64,000 bases of DNA from Sulfurospirillum_A sp029027265 (GTDB taxonomy: Bacteria > Campylobacterota > Campylobacteria > Campylobacterales > Sulfurospirillaceae), in contig CP093061.1 in NCBI GenBank assembly GCA_029027265.1, positions 1,736,001 through 1,800,000 of the forward strand, given 5' to 3'. The notes under the pieces are model-generated. The model had not been told where the DNA came from. It made no database searches and worked only from the letters and a program-made list of their open reading frames with translations. Shown piece after piece: positions 25,560-35,013 of this stretch; positions within the stretch are counted from its first letter, which is position 1, and each line of letters begins with the position of its first letter. Made by a program: the position numbers and the translations under genes.

Positions 25560-25562
25560 TGC

Positions 25563-26036
25563 TTATTGATGAACAACTTTGAATCGTTCTAAAACTAGAA
25601 CCATCTCTTCACTTGGCTCAATTCCAATTTCAGCACATTCAGTAGCAAAAAAGTCCCAATGCGCTTCCCTCCACCATTTAAGAGAACGATCACCTTCCCC
25701 CTCTAGAATTGCAAAGTCCTCGCCTACATCTGAATACTTACATTCATTAATTGAGATTGTTTCTGTGATACAACGTGGATTACCATTCCAGTCAGTAACG
25801 ACTTGTAAATGCCCAATACAAGGCATTGGTTCATCACCGTCTTCATACCAATATTTCATACTGCAAGTTGCTACTTTTTCACCTTTTACGATTAATTCAG
25901 CACAGAGATTTGCATTGTTTTCATCAGCACAGAAATAATCAACACTAAACGAAGTGTATCGTTGCCGATCAAAATAACTTAGTGATTCAAGATATGCATT
26001 TAAATACTGCTTCACTCGTTCTTCCATTATATCCAC
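25563..26036 (-). CDS. ASCH-domain protein, integron-cassette type
   Basis: This 157-residue protein has VDYFCADENNANLCAELIVK near residue 29 and GEKVATCSMKYWYEDGDEPMP near residue 52. PCIGHLQVVTDWNGNPRCIT follows near residue 72, with the C-terminal WWREAHWDFFATECAEIG. It is the ASCH (PUA-like, probably RNA-binding) fold often carried by Vibrio-type integron cassettes. Its GC content and codon use look higher than its neighbours. The stop is followed at once by an attC-like left half. Transfer from a gammaproteobacterial integron is likely; its biochemical role is unknown. Confidence 0.75.
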   Translation of the reverse strand: MDIMEERVKQYLNAYLESLSYFDRQRYTSFSVDYFCADENNANLCAELIVKGEKVATCSMKYWYEDGDEPMPCIGHLQVVTDWNGNPRCITETISINECKYSDVGEDFAILEGEGDRSLKWWREAHWDFFATECAEIGIEPSEEMVLVLERFKVVHQ

Positions 26037-26137
26037 TTAACTTTCCTTCCAATATAACCATTCATTCAACGAACATTATAACATAGTTAGATCTTATTTC
26101 ATGATTAACTGAACATAAAAATATTCTTATTTTGTTC

Positions 26138-26187
26138 TTGTTTATAACATCATCTTTTTCAAAAATATCTAAAGTTGCATTTGCTAC
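26138..26187. repeat. Displaced 50-bp copy of internal bioA sequence, left part
   Basis: These 50 bases are identical to 29264-29313 inside bioA. After the IS1182 element, 27981-27991 continues with the next 11 bases of bioA (29314-29324). A 61-bp scrap of bioA was therefore duplicated 3 kb away and later split by the transposon. Confidence 0.85.
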
Positions 26188-26190
26188 TAA

Positions 26191-27980
26191 GAGACTGTGA
26201 AATAATCAAACCCCATAACTCATAATTTTCTAAGTCCTACTCAATTATAGGCAATTACTTTGCCTAAATTGTACCATAAATATATTTGAAATAATTTTAG
26301 CCATATAAAGCCTAAAACTAGCGATATAAAGAGCTATCTCTTCTCTTATACTGCTCAGGTCTCCATCTTGAATGGCTATCATCAGTTTTCTAAACAGAGT
26401 TATCCCTATCAGATTAAGTAAGCGTTTAAAATTATAGGTAAACATGATAAGAGCATTTTCACCAGCTACTTTCTTTTTACTTCTTACCAAGAAGTGATCC
26501 CAGCCCAAACTTCTTTTGATTGTTCCAAATGGATGTTCAACTATAGAACTTCGTTTTTTAATTATTGCTTTTGATTTATCAGTTTGCATATTGGCATTAT
26601 AGTTGTCAAGTAGCTCTTGATGTTCCCATCTTTGAGTCTGTTTAGTTTTAGTCTTTTCACCTAAACATTTATCTTTGATTGGGCAGGCATTACAGTCAGT
26701 TTGAGAACTTCTATACAAGTACATAGTACGAGCATATGATTGATTTAAATATGAAGTTCTTGATATTAGTTTATTGTTAGGGCATACATAAGCATCTTTG
26801 TTTTTATCGTAGATAAACATATCTTTAGTGAACTTACCTTTGTTTTTTAGTTCTTGACCTATTCTTACTAGAGGTACTACTGTATTGATACCATCATCAA
26901 TACATTTTTTACCCCAAGGGCACCCAGTAATCTCAACTGCTGAAGAATAGCCTTTATCTGCTGTTATTATTAGATCTGGATTATCTATAACTTCTTTAGT
27001 TTGTAAAGCCATCTTATGAAGCTCTTGTTTATCTGAGCCTGATGATGTAACATCAGTAGCTACTATAAACTTATACTTATCGTCTACGCATATCTGTGAA
27101 TTATAAGCCATTAAATTATGAGCAGGTTTACTCATTATGCTTGCATCTGGGTCAGTACGATTGTACTGAGTTTTATTGAAACTTTTAAGAAGTGCTAAAT
27201 CAGATTGAGATTTTGCTTTTTTTTAAGAGTTTTTCTAAATTACGAGGAAGATTTTTAGAAAGTTTATTTGTAGTTGTTTCTTCATCACTATATTCTAAAG
27301 TAGTCAAATACTCTTGTATAGATGACTCTGCTTTTTTGATAGATTCATCTACAGTTCTTTTCATTATAAGAGTATTTTTAGATGCATTAGCTCTTAAAAA
27401 TGCTCCATCTAGTCCTACTATTTCTCCTCCAATAAGTCCTATGCCTTTGCATAAAAGTATAAACTCTTTAAACACTTGTTTAAGAGCTTTAGGATTATCT
27501 TTTCTGAAGTCTGCTATTGTTTTATAGGTTGGTTTAAGTCCTAATGTTAGCCACATTAATTCTACGTTTCTTGCATTTTCTTTTTCAAGATTACGAGAAC
27601 TTCGTATTTTATTGAAATAACCATAGATATATATTTTTAATAGTAACTCAGGTGCATAAGATTTTTGACCAGATAGAGAGTTAGATGTATCGTTAAAACC
27701 TAATCTTTTTAAATCTAAGAGTGACACATAATCATCTATTGCTCTTACTGGGTTATTCTCATCTACATACTCATCAAGACTTGGAGGAAAAAGTAGTTGT
27801 TGATTACGGTTTAATCCCTCTTTATATTTATCACTCATAAATACCTCTTTAAATCCCTATATTACGAACTATTCTTAGTGTATTATACAGTTTTAGGAGT
27901 TTAAAGATGGTTAATGTTATGATGTTTATGTTGTTATTTTTATAATTTATGAGACTGTTATTTAGTTATTTCACAGTCTC
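26191..27980 (-). mobile_element. IS1182-family element
   Basis: Terminal inverted repeats GAGACTGTGAAATAA (26191-26205 and the complement ending at 27980) bound a 1790-bp element. It carries one transposase gene on the minus strand, broken by a frameshift. It sits in the displaced bioA fragment: bioA sequence ends at 26187 and resumes at 27981, with three extra bases on the left. No clear target duplication was found. Confidence 0.85.
26245..27838 (-). pseudogene. IS1182-type DDE transposase, one-base frameshift
   Basis: The N-terminal frame (start 27838) has NQQLLFPPSLDEYVDENNPV, SYAPELLLKIYIYGYFNKIR and the catalytic IVGLDGAFLRANAS, and ends LEKLLKKSKISI. The second frame (from about 27218) gives AKSQSDLALLKSFNKTQ, then MSKPAHNLMAYNSQICVD, LIITADKGYSS (second Asp), the Cys cluster, and SIVEHPFGTIKRSLGWDHF (catalytic Glu). 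The break is an A-run of eight (27224-27231); seven As would restore one frame. The residues for catalysis are all present, so this is a recent lesion, a slippage signal, or a read error. Confidence 0.85.
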
Positions 27981-28011
27981 GCTACAGCTAATCGGAAAAT
28001 TCTCTTAAGAT

Positions 28012-28129
28012 TTTCTAAGATAGACCTTGATGTGAGACTCCTGCCATTTGTTGTATGTAGCGAAGCGGAATACGACAAATGGTTGGTAGCTCGTTTAGAG
28101 CTCAGCTTCGCCGTTGGAGTAACTTGTTA
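28012..28129 (-). other. attC-like site after the GNAT gene
   Basis: Minus-strand sequence at the GNAT stop reads GTATAACAAGTTACTCC, then GC-rich inverted repeats including CCATTTGT (28042-28049) paired with ACAAATGG (28074-28081), and later GGAGT complementary to ACTCC. This is the structure of an integron attC site (core, then nested stems). The far GTTRRRY half seems lost toward the IS1182 side. Confidence 0.55.
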
Positions 28130-28600
28130 TACCTCATTTGTCAGCGACATAGCTAAAATAGGCAAATATCGTCCTTGAATACTACCAGATTCTTGTTTAC
28201 CAATAACTGTCATACCTATATTTATATAAAAATTTTCAGCATTTGGATCACTTAGAACATCGAGAAATAAACCACTATGGCTAATTGCTGATTGTTTTGC
28301 GTGTTCAAATAAAATCCGACCTATTCCCTGACCAATAAAAGATGGATCGATAAATAGAGCTTCCAACAGTATTCTTTCTTGTTGAAGGTTCTCAAGTTTA
28401 TAGAAACCAACAATATCTTCATCTTTTACTATAACAGTGTAGATATTCTTATTATCATTAATTTGTTCTACCGTGTGAGAAAGCTCATCTTTACACGCAT
28501 TCATAAATTCAGGAGTATAATCCCAATTAGCTTTAGAACGAAAAGCTAGCTTAGATAAAATTTGAGCTTCACTAGAATAAGCTCTTCGAATGTTACTCAT
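28127..28600 (-). CDS. GNAT acetyltransferase, cassette-borne
   Basis: The 157-residue protein has the GNAT fold: NIYTVIVKDEDIVGFYKL near residue 53, ILLEALFIDPSFIGQGIGRILFEHA near residue 76 (the acetyl-CoA loop QGIGRIL), and LDVLSDPNAENFYINIGM near residue 115. It would acetylate an amine of unknown identity. It lies between a GTTATAC-type half site upstream (28620 region) and an attC-like site starting with GTATAAC at its stop, exactly as a gene cassette would. GNATs are among the commonest cargo of chromosomal integrons. Confidence 0.8.
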   Translation of the reverse strand: MSNIRRAYSSEAQILSKLAFRSKANWDYTPEFMNACKDELSHTVEQINDNKNIYTVIVKDEDIVGFYKLENLQQERILLEALFIDPSFIGQGIGRILFEHAKQSAISHSGLFLDVLSDPNAENFYINIGMTVIGKQESGSIQGRYLPILAMSLTNEV

Positions 28601-28611
28601 ACTCTACCCTT

Positions 28612-28653
28612 AATTTTGACGTATAACGACGAAGCTTAGCTTCGCCGTTGGAC
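28612..28653 (-). other. attC-like right half upstream of GNAT
   Basis: On the minus strand CCAACGGCGAAGCTAAGCTT then CGTCGTTATAC ends 20-odd bases before the GNAT start. The final GTTATAC fits the attC recombination core, and the GCGAAGCTAAGCTTCG stretch is a stem. The same CCAACGGCGAAGCT block occurs in the site after GNAT, as expected for neighbouring attC sites. Confidence 0.5.
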
Positions 28654-28672
28654 TAAATATAAAAATTTATTT

Positions 28673-28966
28673 TTATAAAAGACAGTTAGTATAATGCTCA
28701 ACTATTGGAAATGGCTCATAAAAATCATGTAGCAAATTTTTCCATTTTTCATACTCTTTTGACTTTCTAAAACCAACAGTGTGATCTTCAAGAGTTTCCC
28801 AATGAACCATCAAAATATATCTACTCTCATTTTCTACGCATCTTTGTAGCTGATGGGAGATGTAACCATTCATGCTTGAAATAATTTTTTGAGCCTCTTT
28901 AAAAGATTTTTCAAAATCATTTTCTAGTCCATTTTTTACATCAAGTATTGCAACTTCAAGTATCAT
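28673..28966 (-). CDS. Antibiotic biosynthesis monooxygenase (ABM) domain protein
   Basis: This 97-residue protein has the ABM ferredoxin-like fold. MILEVAILDVKNGLENDFEK opens it, followed by GYISHQLQRCVENESRYILM near residue 36 and HWETLEDHTVGFRKSKEYEK near residue 55. Members include quinol monooxygenases and haem-degrading enzymes, and many have no known role. Its start overlaps the bioA stop as ATGA, so it is co-translated with bioA. The substrate cannot be inferred. Confidence 0.8.
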   Translation of the reverse strand: MILEVAILDVKNGLENDFEKSFKEAQKIISSMNGYISHQLQRCVENESRYILMVHWETLEDHTVGFRKSKEYEKWKNLLHDFYEPFPIVEHYTNCLL

Positions 28967-30282
28967 TTAATTTTTCCTTTATATAAAGCCTTTATTGCAT
29001 CAAATGCAACGTCCATCATAGTGTCTATCTCTTTACATGTAATGACATAAGGAGGCATGAAGTAGACTACATTTCCAAGTGGTCTTAGAAATACTCCACG
29101 TTCAAGTGCATAGTCAAATACTTTTAAACCTATTCTGTCCTCTGGTTTGTATCCTTTAATATCAACAGCTGCGACCATTCCCAATTGTCTTATGTTTTCT
29201 ACATTTTTTAGCTCTTTAAATCTCTCTAGTTTTTTGGCTATGTGCTTACTCAACTTTTTATTTTTGTTTATAACATCATCTTTTTCAAAAATATCTAAAG
29301 TTGCATTTGCTACGCTACAGCTAAGTGGATTTCCTGTAAAACTGTGTGAGTGTAAAAATGCTTTGTTATCACCATATTCACCGTAAAAAGCGTCATAAAT
29401 AGCGTTAGTTGTTAGTACACAAGAGAGTGGAAGATACCCACCAGTTAAGCCTTTGCTCAGTGTCATGAAGTCTGGAGTGATGTTAGCTTGGTTACACCCA
29501 AACATAGTTCCTGTTCTTCCAAAACCTGAAGCAATTTCATCTGCAATAAGATGTATATCATACTTATCACAAAGCTCACGAGCAAGTTTAAGATACAAAG
29601 GTGAGTACATATGCATACTTCCTGCACACTGAATAAGTGGCTCTAATATAAAACCTGATATCTCATGTGACCGCTCAATTAAAAGTTCTTCAAGTTTAAC
29701 TGCAGCCTCTTTTGCAGAATTTTCACTTTGGTCTTTTGGCACTGGTACTTGTAGTGTTTTTAGTAGTATACTCTCAAATGTATCTTTGTAAAGTCCCACA
29801 TCACTCACAGAGAGTGCTCCTATGGTTTCACCATGGTATCCGTTTTGCAAAGATAAAAAATAGGGTCTAGTTTCACCTCTGTTTTTGTGGTATTGATAAC
29901 TCATTTTCAATGCAACTTCAACTGCACTTGAACCGTTATCTGCATAAAAAACCTTTTCTAAGCCTTTTGGTGTAACTTCTACCAATCTTTTTGATAACGT
30001 AACTATAGGTTCGTGAGTAAAACATGTTAGTATTACATGTTCTAATTCATCTACTTGATTTTTAAGTTTTTGGTTTATATATTCATTGGAATGTCCAAAA
30101 ATATTAACCCACCATGAGCTTATGGAATCTATATACTTGTTATCATCATAGTCATACAGGTAAATTCCTTTACCTTTTTTGATAGGAATTAGAGGTAATT
30201 TTTCATAATCTTTCATCTGCGTACAAGGGTGCCAGATATGTTCTAAATCTTTTTTAGCTAAAAATTCACTTTTTTTACTCAT
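28963..30282 (-). CDS. bioA: Adenosylmethionine-8-amino-7-oxononanoate aminotransferase
   Basis: The 439-residue class III aminotransferase makes 7,8-diaminopelargonate in biotin synthesis, with S-adenosylmethionine as amino donor. IWHPCTQMKDYEKLPLIPI near residue 16 is a BioA hallmark. SSWWVNIFGHSN near residue 58 gives substrate contacts. LIADEIASGFGRTG near residue 247 holds the PLP Asp, and MTLSKGLTGGYLPLS near residue 272 holds the PLP Lys. Length matches E. coli BioA (429). A 61-bp internal segment is duplicated near 26.1 and 28.0 kb. It is divergent from the ppiD-like gene across 100 bp. Confidence 0.95.
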   Translation of the reverse strand: MSKKSEFLAKKDLEHIWHPCTQMKDYEKLPLIPIKKGKGIYLYDYDDNKYIDSISSWWVNIFGHSNEYINQKLKNQVDELEHVILTCFTHEPIVTLSKRLVEVTPKGLEKVFYADNGSSAVEVALKMSYQYHKNRGETRPYFLSLQNGYHGETIGALSVSDVGLYKDTFESILLKTLQVPVPKDQSENSAKEAAVKLEELLIERSHEISGFILEPLIQCAGSMHMYSPLYLKLARELCDKYDIHLIADEIASGFGRTGTMFGCNQANITPDFMTLSKGLTGGYLPLSCVLTTNAIYDAFYGEYGDNKAFLHSHSFTGNPLSCSVANATLDIFEKDDVINKNKKLSKHIAKKLERFKELKNVENIRQLGMVAAVDIKGYKPEDRIGLKVFDYALERGVFLRPLGNVVYFMPPYVITCKEIDTMMDVAFDAIKALYKGKIK

Positions 30283-30382
30283 TTTCTCTCCAAATCTCCG
30301 ACTTTATGGTCGTTTAATAACAATATAGATAGAATTATACCAAAATAAATATGGCTTTAAATTAAGCTCAAAAGGGATGTAG

Positions 30383-31843
30383 ATGATCACTTGGATGCAA
30401 CGTCACAAAAAATACTTAGTTGTAACAATTTGGATAAGCGTAATAGCGTTTGTTGGTGCGGGTTTTGTTGGTTGGGGAGCTTATGATTTTAATTCAGATC
30501 GTGCTTCAGCAATAGCAAAAGTAGGTGAGCGAAAAATAACAGTTCAAGAGTACCAATTAGCATATGCTAACTACTACAACTTTTACAATAACATGTTAGG
30601 TGGTGGACTCACTCAAGAGAAAGCTGATCAAATGGGTCTAGAAAAAATGGTTATTAAGAATATAATTAACGAAACTCTTATCTTAGCTTATGCAGATGAA
30701 ATTGGTCTGCGTGCAACAGATGATGAAATTAAAAATGCTTTAGCAACAGACACAGCTTTTCAAAAAGATGGCGTGTTTGATAAAGATACTTATTATAGAG
30801 TTATTAAACAATCAAAAATAAAAGCAAAAAATTATGAAACTGGACTTAAAAAACAAATTTTATTCTCTAAAGTACAAAGTATTTTGAAACTAAAACCAAC
30901 TAAAGCAGAAAGAGAACTATTTGTTTCATCAATGTTTATGAAAGACAGACTTTCTGTTGATATTATCTATCTTGACCAGAGTGAAGCAGTCGTAAATGAA
31001 GATGAGATCAAAAAGTATTGGGATGAGCATAAAACAAACTACTTAAGCGAAAAGAGTTATGATTTAGAAACCATTGCTATAAAACTTTCTACTCAAGACA
31101 TAGACGAAAAAAAGTTAGAAACTTTTTATCAAGGAAAAAGACATAACTATAAGTCAAGTGAAGGAAAGATACTCAGTTTAGCTGATGCAAGAGTAGATGT
31201 TGAAAAAGATTATCGTCTAAAACTATCTAAAAGAGAAGCGTTAGAGACTTACTTGTTATTTAAAAAATCTAAAATGAATGCAACAGGAACAAAAAATGTA
31301 AAAGTAAGTGATATTAATTTCCCTGTTGAAAAACTAGCAACTATTAATGTTGGAACTGTTCTAAAGCCAATAGAAACTGAAAATGGTTATATAGTTGTAC
31401 AATTAAAAAGTGTAAACAACCCACTTCCAAAACCTTATGTAGATGCTAAAGCTGATATATTGGTACAATTACAATCTGAGAAAAAAATAACTGCTTTACA
31501 GAAAAAAGCAGAAGCTAGACTTGGTATTTTTAAAGGTCAAGATATAGGATTTGTTAGTAGAGAAGGTGGAAAAAAGATAGCTGGACTTAGTGAAGCAGAG
31601 AGCCTAGAGTTTATTAACTTTGTTTTCGATAACAATAAAGCAAGAAACTTCAAAATCATCGGTAACAAGGCTGTTTTGTACCAAATATTGGAACAAAACT
31701 TGCTTAGTAATAGTAAAGTAGAAAAGTATACTACACTTGTAAATGACAACATTACTCAGATGAAACAAGCTGAAATTAGTCAAAACTTAGTAGTTAACCT
31801 AAAGAAAAGATACGATATAGAACAATACTACAAAGGAAACTAA
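30383..31843 (+). CDS. SurA/PpiD-like membrane-anchored periplasmic chaperone
   Basis: The 486-residue protein has a single N-terminal membrane anchor (residues 10-32, LVVTIWISVIAFVGAGFVGW). A SurA-N-like chaperone region follows at about 45-190, with KVGERKITVQEYQLAYANYY. A degenerate parvulin-like region lies near 300-350 (LKPIETENGYIVVQLKSVNN). It resembles PpiD of other Campylobacterota, aiding folding of exported proteins at the inner membrane. Prolyl isomerase activity may be lost, since a full rotamase motif set is not evident. The next gene, ftsA, begins at the base after its stop. Confidence 0.85.
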   Translation: MITWMQRHKKYLVVTIWISVIAFVGAGFVGWGAYDFNSDRASAIAKVGERKITVQEYQLAYANYYNFYNNMLGGGLTQEKADQMGLEKMVIKNIINETLILAYADEIGLRATDDEIKNALATDTAFQKDGVFDKDTYYRVIKQSKIKAKNYETGLKKQILFSKVQSILKLKPTKAERELFVSSMFMKDRLSVDIIYLDQSEAVVNEDEIKKYWDEHKTNYLSEKSYDLETIAIKLSTQDIDEKKLETFYQGKRHNYKSSEGKILSLADARVDVEKDYRLKLSKREALETYLLFKKSKMNATGTKNVKVSDINFPVEKLATINVGTVLKPIETENGYIVVQLKSVNNPLPKPYVDAKADILVQLQSEKKITALQKKAEARLGIFKGQDIGFVSREGGKKIAGLSEAESLEFINFVFDNNKARNFKIIGNKAVLYQILEQNLLSNSKVEKYTTLVNDNITQMKQAEISQNLVVNLKKRYDIEQYYKGN

Positions 31844-33208
31844 TTGAGTACTACGATTTTAGGTATCGACATTGGTTCAAGTAAAATTTGTGCCATTATT
31901 GCTGAAAAAAGTGATAATGAAATAAAAATTCTTGGGGCTGGTATCGCAAAGTCACAGGGTCTTAAAAAAGGAATAATTACCAACATTGAACTGGCTTCAA
32001 AGTCTATTAAAAATGCTTTGAATGATGCAAAAAGAGTAGCAGGCACTCAGTATGAAAAAGTGATTGTCTCTATTTCTGGGGCATACACAAAAAGCATAGA
32101 CAGTAGTGGTGTTGTGAATATTCCTAATCGTGACATTAGCGTTCGAGAAATAAACCGTGCTATGCAAATGGCAGACCACAATGCAAACATACCAAACGAA
32201 TATGAAAAACTTCATATACTTCCATACAACTTCAAAGTAGATGACCAAGAGTTCATAGAAGACCCGCTGGGAATGAGTGGTACTAGACTAGAAGTTCAAA
32301 CACACATAATTACAGCACAAAAGTCGTCATTAAGTAATCTAGAAAAAGCTGTCAAATCAGCAGGTGTTGAAATAGACAATATAGTTTTAGGAGGTTATGC
32401 TTCTAGCATAGCTGTTTTAAATGATGATGAAAGAGAGCTTGGTGTTGCAGTTATTGATGTTGGTGGTGCTACATGTAACCTTGTTGTTCACACCAATAGT
32501 GCAGTAAGATACAACGACTTTTTAGGTGTTGGTTCACTTAACATTACAAATGATCTCTCAACAGCACTTCACACTCCGTTAGGAGCTGCTGAGAACATAA
32601 AGATAAACTATGGTTCACTTCACGGAAACTCTAGTGACCTTATAGAACTTCCTGTCATTGGAGACGATGGCTCAACACATGAAGTATCTTTAGATATAGT
32701 ATCAAATGTTATATACGTTCGTGTCGAAGAAACACTTATGATACTAGCCAAATCATTAGAAGATAGCGGATACAAAGACCAACTGGGAGCTGGAGTAGTT
32801 CTAACAGGTGGCATGACAAAGCTAGAGGGCATTAGAGAATTAGCATCTGCTATATTTGATAATATGCCTATTAGAGTTGCAAAACCAAAAGAGATGGATG
32901 GGCTTTTTGAAACACTAAGAGACCCAGGGTATTCAACTGCCATTGGTCTTGTGCTTTATGGAGCTGGTCATTTTACTCCTTATGAAATTGACTCAAATAA
33001 AAAACTTAGATACAAAAATGAATCAATATCACCAAGTAAAAATGTACAAGATGTTCTCAATGGAGAAGACAATGACACACTTACAAACGACAATAGCGGA
33101 ATAGAAAGTGCTAAGGATAAACTAGCAAATATAGCGAATATAGAAGAAAAAGAACAAAAAGACGGTTTACTGAATAGAATTTGGAACCGTATGACACAAC
33201 TATTTTAG
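31844..33208 (+). CDS. ftsA: Cell division protein FtsA
   Basis: The 454-residue actin-like ATPase links FtsZ filaments to the membrane. It starts at TTG directly after the upstream stop, with AAAGGA inside the preceding gene. Phosphate-1 is ILGIDIGSSKICAIIAE (residues 5-21), phosphate-2 is GVAVIDVGGATCNLVVH near residue 205, and the adenosine motif is GVVLTGGMTKLEGI near residue 321. The C-terminal amphipathic helix GLLNRIWNRMTQLF is the membrane-targeting sequence. The ftsA-ftsZ order is conserved. It is separated from ftsZ by 8 bp. Confidence 0.96.
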   Translation: MSTTILGIDIGSSKICAIIAEKSDNEIKILGAGIAKSQGLKKGIITNIELASKSIKNALNDAKRVAGTQYEKVIVSISGAYTKSIDSSGVVNIPNRDISVREINRAMQMADHNANIPNEYEKLHILPYNFKVDDQEFIEDPLGMSGTRLEVQTHIITAQKSSLSNLEKAVKSAGVEIDNIVLGGYASSIAVLNDDERELGVAVIDVGGATCNLVVHTNSAVRYNDFLGVGSLNITNDLSTALHTPLGAAENIKINYGSLHGNSSDLIELPVIGDDGSTHEVSLDIVSNVIYVRVEETLMILAKSLEDSGYKDQLGAGVVLTGGMTKLEGIRELASAIFDNMPIRVAKPKEMDGLFETLRDPGYSTAIGLVLYGAGHFTPYEIDSNKKLRYKNESISPSKNVQDVLNGEDNDTLTNDNSGIESAKDKLANIANIEEKEQKDGLLNRIWNRMTQLF

Positions 33209-33216
33209 GAGAGAAA

Positions 33217-34344
33217 ATGAGTGGTTTTAGTATAGAAGAAGCAAAAAATGTTTATGGGGCAAAAATAAAAGTCATCGGTGTTGGTGGTGGTGGTGGTAAT
33301 ATGGTTAACCATATGATTGCACAAGGAGTAACTGGCATTGACTTAATAGTTGCAAATACTGATGCTCAAGCATTAGAACACTCAAAAGCCTCTATAAAGC
33401 TGCAACTCGGAGAAAAAAAGACTAAAGGTCTTGGAGCAGGAATGCAACCTGAAGTTGGAAAAGAGTCTGCATTAGAAAGCTATGAAGAGATAAAAAGTGC
33501 GCTTGAAGGTGCTGATATAGTCTATGTAGCAAGTGGACTTGGTGGTGGAACTGGAACTGGTGCTGCTCCTATTATTGCTCAGGCTGCAAAAGAAATTGGT
33601 GCCTTAACTGTTTCAGTTGTAACAAAACCTTTTATGTTTGAAGGTCGCAAAAGAATGAAACTTGCAGAAGCAGGTCTAAATGAGCTTAAAAAAGAGAGTG
33701 ACTCTATAGTAGTTATTCCAAATGACAAACTTCTTTCTATTGTTGATCGTGGTTTAGGAATAAAAGATAGTTTCAAGATAGTAGATGATGTACTTAGTCG
33801 TGCTGTTAGTGGTATGAGTCAAGTTGTTTTATCTTCAGGTCAAAGTGATATAAATGTTGACTTTGCTGATGTTAAAACTGTTATGAGTCACAGAGGAATG
33901 GCACTTATGGGTGTTGGAGAGAGTAGTGGCGAAGGAGCTGCTAGTGAAGCTGTAAAAAGTGCAATAGAATCACCACTACTAGATAACATGTCTATAAACG
34001 GTGCTTTAGGTGTTCTTATTCACTTCCATATCCCATCAACTTGTCCTCTTTCAGAAATAAGTGATGCTATGGGTGTTGTTTATGATAGTGCAGATGAAGA
34101 TGCAGATGTGATTTTTGGTACTACAACAGATGATACCATGGCTGATGATAGCGTAAAAGTCACTATCGTAGCAACTGGTTTTGAAAACAAAATAGAAAAA
34201 ACAAAAGAGTTAAAACTACTAAATGAGTCTCAAGAGGCTGTTAAAAAAGAACGTATAACTCGTCTTAAAAAAGTAAGTGGTGGTTATGAGGGACAAGAAG
34301 ATTATCTTGATATTCCAACATACATCCGTCACCAAATGGACTAA
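33217..34344 (+). CDS. ftsZ: Cell division GTPase FtsZ
   Basis: The 375-residue tubulin homologue forms the division ring. I chose the ATG at 33217 (MSGFSIEEAKNVYGAKIKVI) because AGGAGAG lies just before it; a TTG at 33181 would extend it by 12 unsupported residues. GVGGGGGNMVNHMI near residue 21 and the signature GLGGGTGTGAAPIIA near residue 107 bind GTP. NVDFADVKTVM near residue 210 is the T7 synergy region. The C-terminal EDYLDIPTYIRHQMD is the FtsA-binding tail. It ends at a strong terminator shared with the convergent lysE-like gene. Confidence 0.97.
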   Translation: MSGFSIEEAKNVYGAKIKVIGVGGGGGNMVNHMIAQGVTGIDLIVANTDAQALEHSKASIKLQLGEKKTKGLGAGMQPEVGKESALESYEEIKSALEGADIVYVASGLGGGTGTGAAPIIAQAAKEIGALTVSVVTKPFMFEGRKRMKLAEAGLNELKKESDSIVVIPNDKLLSIVDRGLGIKDSFKIVDDVLSRAVSGMSQVVLSSGQSDINVDFADVKTVMSHRGMALMGVGESSGEGAASEAVKSAIESPLLDNMSINGALGVLIHFHIPSTCPLSEISDAMGVVYDSADEDADVIFGTTTDDTMADDSVKVTIVATGFENKIEKTKELKLLNESQEAVKKERITRLKKVSGGYEGQEDYLDIPTYIRHQMD

Positions 34345-34365
34345 AACTCTTCCATTTTCTCTCAT

Positions 34366-34392
34366 GAGGGCTAAAAAGCCCTCTTAATTTTT
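34366..34392. terminator. Rho-independent terminator after ftsZ
   Basis: GAGGGCT (34366-34372) pairs with AGCCCTC (34377-34383) over a four-base loop, followed by TTAATTTTT. It lies between the convergent ftsZ and lysE-like genes and overlaps the stop of the latter, so it may serve both strands. Confidence 0.85.
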
Positions 34393-35013
34393 CTGTAAAA
34401 AAAGTTTAACTCCCAAAAGTATGAAAATTATTCCTGTAATCTTTGATAATACCCATGAACTTCTGTCCTTTTTATTGAATTTCTCAAACATATTGGATGA
34501 AAAAATTGCAATAATTAAACACCAGAGAGTTCCTGTAAACAAAAAAATACTTCCTAAAAATAAAAATGATACTATTTTTGAGCTTGAATCTACTGATACA
34601 AACTGTGGAAGCAATGCCATAAAAAAAAGTGCAACTTTTGGATTGAGTACATTTGTTAAAATGGCTTGCTTATATATAGTAAAACTTTTCTCTTCTTTTT
34701 CGTATAGCTCTACATGTAAGCCCTCTTTTTTCTTCATGAGCATATTGATACCAAGATAAATAAGATAAAGTGCCCCTATTATTTTAATAATATTAAAAGC
34801 ATATGAAAATGAAAGAATTAAAGCTGAAAGTCCAAACGCAGCTGACAGTATATGAAAAACAGAACCTGTACTAATGCCCAAAGCAGAGATTACTCCTGCT
34901 CTTTTACCTTCACTCAAACTTTTTGTAATTATATATATAGTATCAACACCAGGAATTAAATTTAGTGTTATACAAGAAATTATAAAAATTTCTAAATCAT
35001 GAGTCCCTAACAT
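34384..35013 (-). CDS. LysE/RhtB-family amino-acid exporter
   Basis: The 209-residue membrane protein has six predicted helices and the family opening ISCITLNLIPGVDTIYIITKSL (residues 13-34), followed by GKRAGVISALGISTGSVFHI near residue 37. NVLNPKVALFFMALLPQFV near residue 120 is the conserved central motif. LysE/RhtB proteins export lysine, homoserine, threonine or leucine by proton exchange; the substrate here is unknown. Its start overlaps the prmC stop by 7 bp. It is convergent with ftsZ. Confidence 0.9.
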   Translation of the reverse strand: MLGTHDLEIFIISCITLNLIPGVDTIYIITKSLSEGKRAGVISALGISTGSVFHILSAAFGLSALILSFSYAFNIIKIIGALYLIYLGINMLMKKKEGLHVELYEKEEKSFTIYKQAILTNVLNPKVALFFMALLPQFVSVDSSSKIVSFLFLGSIFLFTGTLWCLIIAIFSSNMFEKFNKKDRSSWVLSKITGIIFILLGVKLFLQKN

